DNA from: Symbiodinium natans
Lineage: Eukaryota; Sar; Dinophyceae; Suessiales; Symbiodiniaceae
Length of the DNA: 64,000 nucleotides
Direction: 5' to 3'
Assembly (NCBI GenBank): GCA_905221605.1
Contig: CAJNDS010001336.1
Coordinates: 62,001-126,000 of the forward strand
This document shows, in pieces, positions 1-9,109 of this stretch; position 1 is the first letter of the stretch, and each line of letters begins with the position of its first letter. The position numbers and the translations under genes are program-made. The notes under the pieces are model-generated. The model was not told where the DNA came from. It saw only the letters and a list, made by a program, of their open reading frames with translations, and made no database searches.

Positions 1-754
1 GACGTTGTCAGGCCATTCGGCCTATAGTCCCATGTTACAATGAAAAACTCACTCATACATAGACTACACATCGACCGACCGGAGAGGACACATCACTGTG
101 AAGGACCCATCCAAGCATCCTCCACTTAGATATGTCATCGTGTCGGTCTTCGCAGACTTCAACCTAACAACAAACATATAAATACCATTCAAATTTGAAC
201 ATTGAAAGTAAAGAAAGGAATTACTAACAAACAAGGACAAACACGAAACACAACACAGTCAGCGAAAAGGGGATCAAATCAACAAAGAAGAAACCACCTC
301 AAGAGACCAACAGGGGGAAAAGAGTAAACAGAGCACCCTAAACACAGACTAAAGGAAAGGATTGTCCGACTCACCAACTGGCTAAGTGCATAACGATGGG
401 GAAGACACAGGAAGCACAAAATCAGGACTGCAGTCTTTAAAGAAAAGAAGAAGACACAGACAACACACCGTACTGATAGACAGGCCCAAGAAAGCAAATC
501 AGAACTCATCGCGTATTCTAAAACACAATCGAGAGAAGAGGGAAAACATGAAGAGAGACATAGCGGAACTTACTCAGATACTTCCGCGAACGACCCGACA
601 CCGGCCCCGACGGTGCAGGGCTTATTCATCAGCCGGACGGTACCGGCAGTGACCCAGACAGTGGGCGGTACCACTGTCAACACCTTCAGACCGAAGATCG
701 AAAACAGAAGGACAAAGCATAAAGCAAAAGTACTGATAAAATGCACCAGGCGAC
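1..754. other. Left-edge non-coding DNA
   Basis: This is A-rich sequence with only short overlapping ORFs on both strands and no recognisable domain. I see nothing I can support as a gene here. It may be the 3' flank of the minus-strand ORF that ends at 755. Confidence 0.5.
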
Positions 755-1546
755 TTAGCGTTTGTGTGCGCGATCCTCCGAGACGGACAGCCGCGATGGC
801 GACGCCCGTTTGTGGCCCCTTTCCACCCCACGCCCACGACCATCCCCGACGCCCTTCCCAGGACCCTTGCCCTTGTACCATCCCGATATGTCGTCAGGGG
901 TGTGCCCCAGATCAGCCAGGACAGCCCTCTGGTAGCCCCCCGGCAAAAACCGGCCTGGCCGGAGGCCAAGCTCAGGATATCGGCCATCTCGTTTGCCAAC
1001 CGCTTGCCTGACCTGCACCGAAGACAGACACGTTCGAGCGGTGTGCCCATTCCAGTTGAGACGGAAGGTAACCACCAAAACCCATGGCACAGCCATGTCC
1101 TCTAGTGGCTCCTGCTGTTGCACAGCTTCCACCGCGTCCAGAGTGTTGGTCGTTTGCAGGTTCTGCAAAACGTCCGGCGACACCCCTTGTTCACGGAGTT
1201 GCTCCACCAACATCTCGAAGACCTGGGCCTTCCAAGGCACCGGCCTCGTTGACCCACCCGACGCCCCCTCCGCCTGACCCGTCTCCTTTGACGCTTCCCT
1301 GGCTGCCGCAGCCCCCTCCCTCCAGGCCGCATACGCTTCTTGAACTCGGGCCCGGAAAGTCCCCTGCACGAAAGCCACAACTTGGCGTTGCGCCTTGTCC
1401 TTGCCCACCCCCTTTGCCGTGGCGTTTGCGAGCAAAGCCACATGTTCGACTGCCCTTTCGACAGCTGTGACTCTGTCTGGTAGAGCTTTACTTCCTGCCA
1501 TTGCAGGAGTATCAAAAGTTCGAGTACCGTTCGAAAGGCTAACCAT
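755..1546 (-). CDS. Unknown 263-aa protein, divergent to the RT cassette
   Basis: This ORF starts with ATG at 1546 and runs uninterrupted for 263 codons. I do not recognise a family. The first 90 residues are Ala/Glu/Arg-rich and probably helical. The middle section (about 100-150) is also helical and Gln-rich. A more globular stretch with several aromatic residues follows (about 150-215). The C-terminus is a basic, Gly/Lys/Arg-rich tail that could bind nucleic acid. It is transcribed away from the plus-strand RT cassette, with about 180 bp between the two, so the two units could share an upstream region. It could be an ORF1-type protein of a retroelement or a host gene. A competing open frame of 153 codons overlaps the 5' half, but this frame is longer and has the more protein-like composition. 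Confidence 0.45.
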   Translation of the reverse strand: MVSLSNGTRTFDTPAMAGSKALPDRVTAVERAVEHVALLANATAKGVGKDKAQRQVVAFVQGTFRARVQEAYAAWREGAAAAREASKETGQAEGASGGSTRPVPWKAQVFEMLVEQLREQGVSPDVLQNLQTTNTLDAVEAVQQQEPLEDMAVPWVLVVTFRLNWNGHTARTCLSSVQVRQAVGKRDGRYPELGLRPGRFLPGGYQRAVLADLGHTPDDISGWYKGKGPGKGVGDGRGRGVERGHKRASPSRLSVSEDRAHKR

Positions 1547-1726
1547 ATTTCATTTGAGCCCAAACATTTCGCGTAGCCGGTTCGTCAAGGTCATGTGCAC
1601 CGACTTGTAGTTATATCCACTTCGCGCGACCACAGGCGCTACAGGTGGGCTTGCTTGATGTGATACTTGAAATGATGCACGCTCCGGAACCAGGCGCTCG
1701 CCACGCCTTCATTTAAACAGAGTTGA

Positions 1727-2011
1727 CACTGCGCTGGAAAGTCGCTTTCTTCAAATCAGCCGGAATCATTTCGTCCGGTGGATGTCAACCGGTGGCTTCG
1801 ACGACAGAATTTGAGTCCGGACACTATGACCGCAATTGAGGATTCGGCTGGTTGGTTGCTTGAGTGCTTCGAACAGGCGCCCGAAAATGAGGCCCCTACA
1901 GTCATCGAGGTTGCACAGGCGTGGGGCCTTGACCCAGTATTGGTACAAACAGCTACTCAATTCCAGTTGTGTAGGGTCATTGCAGCAGCTACTTTTCTGA
2001 CTGAGAACTGA
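1727..2011 (+). CDS. Short ORF in frame with the downstream RT, ended by one TGA
   Basis: The frame is open from the TGA at 1724-1726 to the TGA at 2009-2011. It has no early ATG; the first is at about codon 34 (near 1826), and a GTG lies at 1778. The product is acidic and Trp-containing, with no known domain. It lies in exactly the same frame as the 895-codon RT, and the only interruption between them is the TGA at 2009-2011. The base after the stop is C (TGA-C), a context known to be leaky in other eukaryotes. Three explanations are possible: a separate small protein, an N-terminal extension reached by readthrough or splicing, or the decayed start of one longer protein. Confidence 0.4.
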   Translation, partial: HCAGKSLSSNQPESFRPVDVNRWLRRQNLSPDTMTAIEDSAGWLLECFEQAPENEAPTVIEVAQAWGLDPVLVQTATQFQLCRVIAAATFLTEN

Positions 2012-2038
2012 CCCAGACACAAGGCCTCGAGAACATGG

Positions 2039-4726
2039 GTGAATCGTGCCTGGCATTTCCTTTTCTACATGTGCTTTTTCTTTGCTTCATGTCCTTCGTT
2101 TCCTCGGTCTTTCATGAACAGGCTTTTATGGGTTTCCAGCTTCGTATTGTTTCAATTGATTCGCTTGGGCCACACTTCCGGGGCTCGTATGGAACGACTT
2201 CGGATCCTTTTCCAGATTCACCATGTTCCAGAGGATTATCCATGGGAGTACTTCTCCTCCCAGTTCAGTGTTTATGTTCGTATTTCATGGATGTTTCACG
2301 AGTTCTACGTTGGGTCGACACATTCTTCTATGCCCTCTCGCGAGTACACTCGCACACGTAAATTTCTCCAGCTACATCGGGGCCAACTTGCTTATTATGA
2401 GCCTGCTCTACTCTGGTGGCACCATCATCAGAATTTTTGGTTATTTTTCCCGATTGTGATCATGTCTTGTGGGTCTATTGTGGAAGCGTTATCCAAAGAA
2501 AGTTCATTGATGGACATTTGGCAGCCCAAACTCAACGCCCCTTGGGTTGGCAAACTTTTGAAGAAGGTTCGATTGTGGAAGGATGAACTTGTTCCCAACA
2601 CAGTTGCGGCGTGTGTTCTCAGACAGGGCCGACGACTTTGGAAGAAGGCTCGTCGACGACTGTTTCCTACATCGATTACTTGGCACGAATCACTGTTTGA
2701 ACAGACTCATTCATCCTTTACTCTGTTGTACCATTTGGGAGCCAATGGCCTTGCTAAGTTTCACGCCAACAGGGAGCTTAGATCCGTTCGGTTTGACCGG
2801 ATTCAGATTTTCACATTGTATAAGCAAACCCGTTTGCTTTCCGAACCTTGGAGAACTAGAGCCTATGCACAGTGGCGGTCTATTCTGCGGTTTCGTGACC
2901 TTCCAATTCCTGTCTCGCAGAGAACGATTGGCTTCTTTCACCTTAACGTTCCTCAATACTGGTCATTGTTACACAAATGGCTTCGCAACTACGTACACAC
3001 CTATTCCTCACATGCACCGGATCTACATTTGCCGGGGTGGCATCCCCGCGAACTACGCTCTCGCCCCTTGGCAGGATCTCTCTGCAATTGGAAAGGGTGG
3101 CTAAGACAGTGGACTCCCGGCTTTCGGAGTGGTTGTATTTGTAGCACTTGGCTTGAGTTTGTACCGGGAGGTGATATTTCTGGACATGTTGCTTGTGAAG
3201 CCCGTTTCATATGTGATCTACCCATTGCTGGTGCTAACATGGATGATCAATTGTTTCCATCGATGCTTGTTTACTTTTCTCAGATGAAGCGACAATTCCT
3301 GTCGTGGCGAGCGGGCACTTCCCTTCCCTGGGGTCCGTTCTTGGATTTCCTGGAACAGCTTTGGGAGGTTCATGAGCATGGTTCACAGGTACACTGGGAT
3401 TCAGCTCAGTGCAAGATTTTCCGGGGTCGCACACGAGGTTTCGTTATTACACCTGTGGATCACTTCCCGAAGACCGCCTTTGCTTTATGTCCCCAGTTGT
3501 ATATGGAGCTGTTGGATAAGACCTTCATCATTTCTTCCATTTTCGTCATTGCACACGATGACCCGCCGCAGTTTGAAACGGACCTTCGACGTCGTCTACT
3601 GCAGGCAGTCCATAAGTCCTACCATTGGGGTATCCAGCATCGGCTTCCGTACGCTTACATCTTGCCCAAACCATCCAGATCCTTCCTCAAGGCACGACCG
3701 ATCATTTCCTATTACCAGACGATGACCTCTAAGCTGTGTTTTTTCTTGGGGGTGGTTCTGTATCACCTGTTGGAGAAGGTTTTTCATGATGGAATTGGAC
3801 ATGATTCTGCGGTAGTTATGGTTCGCAAACTGTGGAGTGCCTTCCGGAGTCAATGGGAGGAGGACTGCGACTTGGTCAATCAAGATCTTACTGGTTTCTT
3901 TACAAGCATTCCCGCTTCCCGTTTTGAGGGTGCACTTTCAATCCTCTTCCACTTGTACCAGGAATTGTATGGTCTTCAGGAATCTACGTCTTTTTCGGTG
4001 TACACTTCTAAGCAACCGGATAGACCTCGAGTCTTCCGTGGCCAGTGGCGAACACGTGCTAATCGACATTACAAGACCTTTTTGGCTGCTGACATTTCCC
4101 CCTTAGTGTTGCTTTTGGTTGCCAACTCATTCTTGGCAATGTTGGAAGAATATTTTGCCTTTCGAGCGTGGGACATTTCCATGGCAAGCATTCGTCAATT
4201 GGGAGTGGTTTGGGTTGATCGCTATGTGGACAATCGAGTGGCTTTACTGACTGCTGGAGCTCGATGCCATCCTGTGGTCCGGGCACTTTTTCAGTTAGAC
4301 TTTTATGTTCCCCCTGTCATGTTGGAGGAGGTGCCCAATTCGGATGTTGTGGGATATTCAGTGGATGTGAACGCTAAGTCGTGCCAGTTTCTACTGCCAT
4401 CCACACTTTCTAGGATACGTTCCCCGAGTTCTGCTTCTTCACTGCGTAGATCGTTGCAGTCCCTGGAGACTAGGTTGATACTAGCCCGGGGCACCAGACC
4501 CCGCTCCCGCATCCCGGAGTTGATGCATTTGTTGCTTGATCTGTATAGACAGAAAGGCTTCACCTCGGCCCAGTTAGCCCCGTTTGTTTCAAAATTTCAG
4601 ATTCGCTTCGGCCTCAGAGCAAAACAACAGAAAGGACGATATAGGAAGTTAGAGCTGGTGCTGGCCATACATGTCACCCGTTGGGTTCTGAGGGAACACA
4701 CTTTTACTCGAGTCTTGCAACAGTGA
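2039..4726 (+). CDS. Penelope-like reverse transcriptase, no GIY-YIG domain, YVDN active site
   Basis: The frame is open for 895 codons from a GTG at 2039; the first ATG is at 2069. Residues about 530-760 carry the RT blocks in order. LPKPSRS-x4-RPIIS (R553) resembles the LPKIHK...RPIVS block of Penelope-like elements. NQDLTGFFTSIP (D616) corresponds to their DVxSLFTNIP motif A. DISPLVLLLVAN (685 onward) matches the xxSPLxANL motif B. VDRYVDN (Y729-N732) matches RYVDD motif C. The second catalytic Asp is therefore Asn. The roughly 130 residues after motif C look like a basic RT thumb, and no GIY-YIG endonuclease is visible. EN-minus Penelope-like elements such as Athena and Coprina are known at telomeres in other phyla. 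The 490-residue N-terminal region is aromatic-rich and unassigned. The assignment to RT is firm; the subclass is inferred from motifs. Confidence 0.75.
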   Translation: MNRAWHFLFYMCFFFASCPSFPRSFMNRLLWVSSFVLFQLIRLGHTSGARMERLRILFQIHHVPEDYPWEYFSSQFSVYVRISWMFHEFYVGSTHSSMPSREYTRTRKFLQLHRGQLAYYEPALLWWHHHQNFWLFFPIVIMSCGSIVEALSKESSLMDIWQPKLNAPWVGKLLKKVRLWKDELVPNTVAACVLRQGRRLWKKARRRLFPTSITWHESLFEQTHSSFTLLYHLGANGLAKFHANRELRSVRFDRIQIFTLYKQTRLLSEPWRTRAYAQWRSILRFRDLPIPVSQRTIGFFHLNVPQYWSLLHKWLRNYVHTYSSHAPDLHLPGWHPRELRSRPLAGSLCNWKGWLRQWTPGFRSGCICSTWLEFVPGGDISGHVACEARFICDLPIAGANMDDQLFPSMLVYFSQMKRQFLSWRAGTSLPWGPFLDFLEQLWEVHEHGSQVHWDSAQCKIFRGRTRGFVITPVDHFPKTAFALCPQLYMELLDKTFIISSIFVIAHDDPPQFETDLRRRLLQAVHKSYHWGIQHRLPYAYILPKPSRSFLKARPIISYYQTMTSKLCFFLGVVLYHLLEKVFHDGIGHDSAVVMVRKLWSAFRSQWEEDCDLVNQDLTGFFTSIPASRFEGALSILFHLYQELYGLQESTSFSVYTSKQPDRPRVFRGQWRTRANRHYKTFLAADISPLVLLLVANSFLAMLEEYFAFRAWDISMASIRQLGVVWVDRYVDNRVALLTAGARCHPVVRALFQLDFYVPPVMLEEVPNSDVVGYSVDVNAKSCQFLLPSTLSRIRSPSSASSLRRSLQSLETRLILARGTRPRSRIPELMHLLLDLYRQKGFTSAQLAPFVSKFQIRFGLRAKQQKGRYRKLELVLAIHVTRWVLREHTFTRVLQQ

Positions 4727-4934
4727 CCTCGTAGCACCTGGGCTCTGACCTCCGGTTTCACGGGGGTTTTTTCGGGGTTTTGTTTTTCGGGGTTTTGTTT
4801 TTTCACTTCGTCCACTTGTCATTGGTTTTGACACTCTTCCGTGCCATAGGTCTACACTCTCAGGAGTTCCAGTTTTTAATGGTTTCTGGTCCTTATCGTA
4901 TTGGAGTCCAGCACGTTTTCACCCTTTGTACAAT

Positions 4935-6245
4935 ATGCCGATGGATTCGGTAGCTAAGAGCCGCGCCCTTCGACCATCTTGGATGGTGGAAGAAGACACT
5001 GATGTGCCTGCATCTGTGCCTGCCCCCTTGGCTGCAAATATGTCAGCTGACGCGAATGGTGGGGGACCTATGGTGGGGGCCGACGGTGCGGCTCTTGTGC
5101 CTTCGAGCAACTTCGTGCCTCATTCGGCAATTAGCACGCCACTTGGTGGGGAGATGGGTGGTGGTGAGATGAGTGCCGTCCCGATGGGTGGAGCAACTGG
5201 ACCTGCAGCTTCGGTTAAGGTTCAAATGGGACCACTACAGGCTCGTTTTCATTTTGCCAATGTGCAGAATTTCTCATCATTCTTTTGGCAACTGGTTCCA
5301 GCCTTTTCAGGGTTACAGGCAAGCATTGTGTTTATGAACCCCGGGGGTCCATACATGACCCATGCTCAACCAACGGCAATTACTGGATCTTCATCTAGCA
5401 TGGTTCCACATCAGACCCAACCTCCGTTGCAGATGGTTTCGTCTTCGGTTCCACAGTCGATTCCGGACCCTAGGGTGCAATGGTTTCCACCCAGATTCCA
5501 CGCGTTCCTCCCCCGCGAGGGTTGGAAACCAGCTGCAGAGTTTTGGGTTCACATTCCGGAGTTGCAATTGGAGGATGATCTTTACGAAGAGCGTCGTAAC
5601 GTTTCTGTTATGCACGGATTTGTGGAATACGTGTTTGCAGCCCAACCGGTTTTCAATACTTTGCCTGAACTTTGCGATATCCAGATTTGGGAGCAGGGTA
5701 AGCTGGTGGATTTCTCCACCTACACGAAGTGGCATCGTTTGGGGCCAGTGGTGGGCCTTCTTCGATCTCGAATTTTGCACAGTTCTGGACGTAGACGGAC
5801 CATTGATGAGGTTTTCGTTCGAAAATGGGTTCCACAGGATGCCAACGTACATGTGGTTCCCATGATCATGGAGTATCTTTGGTCCTTGGTTGAGCAAGCC
5901 CCACCTGCAAATCCCACTTTGTTGGTGCACTGGACAGCTATTGCCCAAATTTTGGACATTAGCGATACTGTTCACAGGGTTCAGTCGGTTGAGGTCAAGG
6001 ATCTTAACCCCAGCACTGGCCCACGTTGGGCGATCATAGTGTGGCTGGACCAGCCAACGACGGTGCGCCGGCCTGATGCATTCAGTCATTTCTTCTGGAT
6101 TGCACATAATACGACCTTTGAGGCTTCGGTTCATTTGTTAGCCACGGGTCACTTTCGGCCCACACGGTATCAGATAGCTGATCCCCTGTGGCAACCGCCC
6201 ATTAGTTTCTACACCCGTGCCCACCCATATCAGTTGTGGCGCTAA
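4935..6245 (+). CDS. Unknown 436-aa protein downstream of the RT
   Basis: The open frame extends from a TTG at 4926, and the first ATG is at 4935. The first 100 residues are low-complexity, rich in Gly, Ala, Pro and Met, and likely disordered. From about residue 105 a compact Trp- and Phe-rich domain follows (repeated WVH, FHAFLP, FWIAH-type patches) and runs to the end (QLWR). I do not recognise the family. It lies about 210 bp after the RT stop on the same strand, which suggests a second or third ORF of the same element, for example a nucleic-acid-binding or structural protein. No Cys/His zinc motif is evident. It stays intact over more than 430 codons, so decay of the cassette must be recent or absent. 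Confidence 0.55.
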   Translation: MPMDSVAKSRALRPSWMVEEDTDVPASVPAPLAANMSADANGGGPMVGADGAALVPSSNFVPHSAISTPLGGEMGGGEMSAVPMGGATGPAASVKVQMGPLQARFHFANVQNFSSFFWQLVPAFSGLQASIVFMNPGGPYMTHAQPTAITGSSSSMVPHQTQPPLQMVSSSVPQSIPDPRVQWFPPRFHAFLPREGWKPAAEFWVHIPELQLEDDLYEERRNVSVMHGFVEYVFAAQPVFNTLPELCDIQIWEQGKLVDFSTYTKWHRLGPVVGLLRSRILHSSGRRRTIDEVFVRKWVPQDANVHVVPMIMEYLWSLVEQAPPANPTLLVHWTAIAQILDISDTVHRVQSVEVKDLNPSTGPRWAIIVWLDQPTTVRRPDAFSHFFWIAHNTTFEASVHLLATGHFRPTRYQIADPLWQPPISFYTRAHPYQLWR

Positions 6246-7158
6246 ACCAAGCCGCAAAATATGGCGGATGGAATCACCCCACCCGGCCCTTTTCCATTTT
6301 AGGACGTGCCGCGGGCCGGCAATTAGAGCATACTAGGATTGCACAGGGTGGCGTAGAAGCAGATATAGCCGCCACTTTGATGCACGATGTAGTGCGCGCT
6401 CGTGATGGGCGCTGGTGCGTCAAGTGTTCCTGTACGGCAGCTTACGGGCTTGCCGTCTACCTGTAGGAGCATTCTTTTCACCTACTACTCGTGTTTAATT
6501 GCTGTACTGACAGCCCCAATTGGATTGCCGACAAATCCGACAACAAGAATTGCCTTAGGTGTCGATGTCATTTGTTGTAAGGAGGGTGTCTTGTAGGATC
6601 TTCGGTAACCAGACGGTACTGGTGCGACTAACCCCCACCTTCAGTTGTTTTCACCGGAACCGTGTTAGGGTGAATTGCCAAGCCTTCGCCCGACTGCTAT
6701 ACTGAGACCTGTTTTTCATGTGTTTCGGGTTCTTTTCCGTGTTCAGGGTTTGCTGGTTCTCTCGGGTTGCTTGTTTTGGACTGGATTTTGTTCTTTACGG
6801 GTTGCTTGTGTTGGATTGGACTTCTGTTCCTCCGTTGGTTTGCGGCGCATTAAATCGTTTCGTGTGAACACGGGTAGGCTTCTCTGGGTTCTACGAGTCG
6901 TTTTAAGGGACATACGTTGGATCTGTTGGGTTCCGGAGAAAGATTTCTTCATTCTTTGACTTTGGCGGCATAAGAGAGGGTATGGCTACCATTTCTACAA
7001 GGGGTGGGATTTCGGACTCATATATATATATATATATATGATGTTGGAGACCGATCGGCAACGCAATGATGTGACATTCGGCCTGGCCTAAGTTCCCTTT
7101 GACCTGTAGAGTGTTGGTTTTTGACCTTGACCTTTTCCCAGTAGATTGAGTTGATAGT
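6246..7158 (+). other. Inter-ORF region of the cassette
   Basis: Only short ORFs occur here. One 76-codon frame opens at a GTG overlapping the previous stop (6236-6466) but has no independent support. A (TA)n run lies at 7020-7039. No domain is visible. The region could hold spliced-out or untranslated sequence between the 436-aa and 74-aa ORFs. Confidence 0.4.
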
Positions 7159-7383
7159 ATGGAACGTTCTCCGGCTTCCAGAGATGCATTGGCTGCTGAA
7201 TTACTTCGGATTTTGACAACCGCTAGTACTCCATCGGGATCTTCCAGTGACTCGGAATCCATTGATTTGAATGGCCAAGAGTTCCGAGAGATGTTGGCAC
7301 GGTACATCGAACTCACGGACCAAGCCCTCCATGAGATGCGCGCCCGTATTACCTCTTTGGAGAACATCGTGTCACCTCCCTAA
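7159..7383 (+). CDS. Small 74-aa helical/coiled-coil protein
   Basis: This is an ATG-initiated 74-codon ORF ending in TAA. The N-terminal half is Ser/Thr/Ala-rich. The C-terminal 30 residues have heptad-like spacing of Leu, Ile and Met (REMLARYIELTDQALHE region), which suggests a short coiled coil. There is no known family. It is the last plus-strand ORF of the cassette before the CTCTTT repeat. It might also be an exon of a longer gene, since the unit would end beyond the assembly gap. Confidence 0.4.
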   Translation: MERSPASRDALAAELLRILTTASTPSGSSSDSESIDLNGQEFREMLARYIELTDQALHEMRARITSLENIVSPP

Positions 7384-7617
7384 GACACCCCGGTGGACCA
7401 GACACCTTACATCATTGGTTACATACTGGAGACTTGCCCCACAGCCAAAAATTGCCCGACCGGATGTTCTTGAATGGTTTCTACATCACACATGTTTTTC
7501 TCAATTCACGATGAGACCGTACTGTATGGACTTTTGCCCTAGCTTGACCGGTTTTGCGGGTTTGTTTCTTGACTTGGGGTGTCGGGGGTTTTGTTCAGCT
7601 TGGGCATTGAGGTTTCC

Positions 7618-7872
7618 ATCTTTCTCTCTTTCTCTTTCTCTTTCTCTTTCTCTTTCTCTTTCTCTTTCTCTTTCTCTTTCTCTTTCTCTTTCTCTTTCTC
7701 TTTCTCTTTCTCTTTCTCTTTCTCTTTCTCTTTCTCTTTCTCTTTCTCTTTCTCTTTCTCTTTCCTCTTTCTCTTTCCTCTTTCTCTTTCCTCTTTCTCT
7801 TTCCTCTTTCTCTTTCCTCTTTCTCTTTCCTCTTTCTCTTTCCTCTTTCTCTTTCCTCTTCCTCTTCCTCTT
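7618..7872 (+). repeat. (CTCTTT)n microsatellite running into the gap
   Basis: About 255 bp of perfect CTCTTT hexamers grade into CCTCTTTCTCTTT-type variants. The repeat ends at the N gap, so its true length is unknown. Long ORFs reported across it are artefacts of the hexamer. Confidence 0.95.
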
Positions 7873-7972
7873 NNNNNNNNNNNNNNNNNNNNNNNNNNNN
7901 NNNNNNNNNNNNNNNNNNNNNNNNNNNNNNNNNNNNNNNNNNNNNNNNNNNNNNNNNNNNNNNNNNNNNNNN
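7873..7972. other. Assembly gap (100 N)
   Basis: Exactly 100 N, a conventional scaffold gap of unknown real size. It cuts the 3' part of the minus-strand LINE piece at 7973-8443. Confidence 0.99.
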
Positions 7973-8443
7973 ATTGCGTACCCCGGGGTTCCTGGCTTGA
8001 TGTTCTCGGTGCAGATGCGAAAGAGTTCGTTACCATCGGAATCTTCGAAGCGTTCGACGACTTCAAAGGACTCGGGTTCCACTGCCGCGGCCCACGGATC
8101 TGAACCTTTCTTGGACCACGGGTCAGATCCTCGGATTCTTGGAAGGTGCATCGTTGCGTGCTCGCTGGAGGGGTGGGCGAGCAGCACGTTTCGCCTCCTG
8201 AAACTGTTGGGATTCTTCACGTGTAACCCATCTAAACTTCTTAGCATCGGCCAAACCTTTCAGACGTGTGAAGAGCTCAGGATCCTGCTCCCGGCCCTCA
8301 ACTGCAGAACGCAAAGGTGACATGCCAATAGACTTAATGGCTGCCTGGATGCGTTGCTCCACCACTCGAACCGGAACACCCTTCTGGAGAAGCAGATTGC
8401 GCAAAGTAAGCTCGACACTGGTGCTGGTATTGCCATATGTCAT
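7973..8443 (-). pseudogene. LINE copy G: N-terminal part of ORF1
   Basis: Starting from an ATG at 8443, the minus strand encodes about 107 residues of an ORF1-like domain (motifs LRNLLLQKGVP and LKGLADAKKFRW) before a TGA at 8123-8125. A one-frame shift then continues into a segment with two DPW motifs (SDPWSKKGSDPW), which resembles the SDPW segment of copy E's ORF1. The frame runs open into the gap. This is therefore the 5' end of another LINE of the C-F family, frameshifted near 8125 and truncated by the gap. It belongs to the minus-strand series of LINE pieces. Confidence 0.5.
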
Positions 8444-9109
8444 GTGAGCATCTCGATTGCGTTGAGTTGCTGACACAAACCAAACATACTGCAAGCACAA
8501 ACTCAGCTTGACACCACTTGCAGACTGGACATCAGAACTGTCCCCCACTCTCTGTCTGGAGCAGGCCCGGCGCTGGCAACCGGTGGGGAGGGCCCCAAGC
8601 ATGGCGATGCGACGACGACGAAGTCTTGTAGAGGAGTGTGGTGGTGTAAGCATCCATACCCGAGCTTCCGAGGGCCAGAGCCCAGCACTAAAGGCACTAC
8701 AGGAAATACCCAAAGAAAAGCAGGCTCAAGGAGCTGCGTAACAAAAGACCACACACAGGGCCCAAGGCCCAGGCCGCAATCCCTACAGGAGGGCAGGCCC
8801 ACTCTGCAGCGAGGCAAATTAAAGAGGAAACCAGAAAACAAGGCCAGAAGGCCAAGCATAACAAGATGCCGGGCACGCACTACAGGGTTCAAACCTGACC
8901 CAACACCATCAGGCCCTATCCATAGGCGTCGCCGAAGGTTAGCGGCAAAGGGCTGTGCCGGCAGGCAGCATGTGGAAAGCGCCCTGCTGGAAAAGCGCAC
9001 ACATATCAAATAGAATAACTCAAAGCACAAGAAAAGGGGCGCCATGGAAGAACCACAGGACCCCCTCGGGTCAATTCCCGCGTAACCATTGCAGTCACGC
9101 CCGGCGGTG
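8444..9109 (-). other. Spacer between LINE copies G and A
   Basis: Only poorly protein-like open frames lie here on either strand. It probably consists of the 3' flank of the ORF1-like gene ending at 9110 and the 5' untranslated region of copy G. No promoter element is recognised. Confidence 0.35.

Noticed and set aside
1102-1563. A 153-codon minus-strand ORF overlapping the 263-codon ORF
   Set aside because: Very Arg/Trp-rich, lower protein-like quality, and shorter; likely the shadow frame.
2039-4726. Viral RNA-dependent RNA polymerase because of the DN-type active site
   Set aside because: The RPIIS, DLTGFFTSIP and xxSPLxxxxAN blocks and their spacing fit Penelope-like reverse transcriptases; no RdRp motif such as SGxxxTxxxN is seen.
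7539-8320. Long ORFs on both strands across the CTCTTT repeat (poly Ser-Leu, Ser-Phe, Arg-Glu, Lys-Glu)
   Set aside because: They are translations of a simple hexamer and of N bases, not genes.
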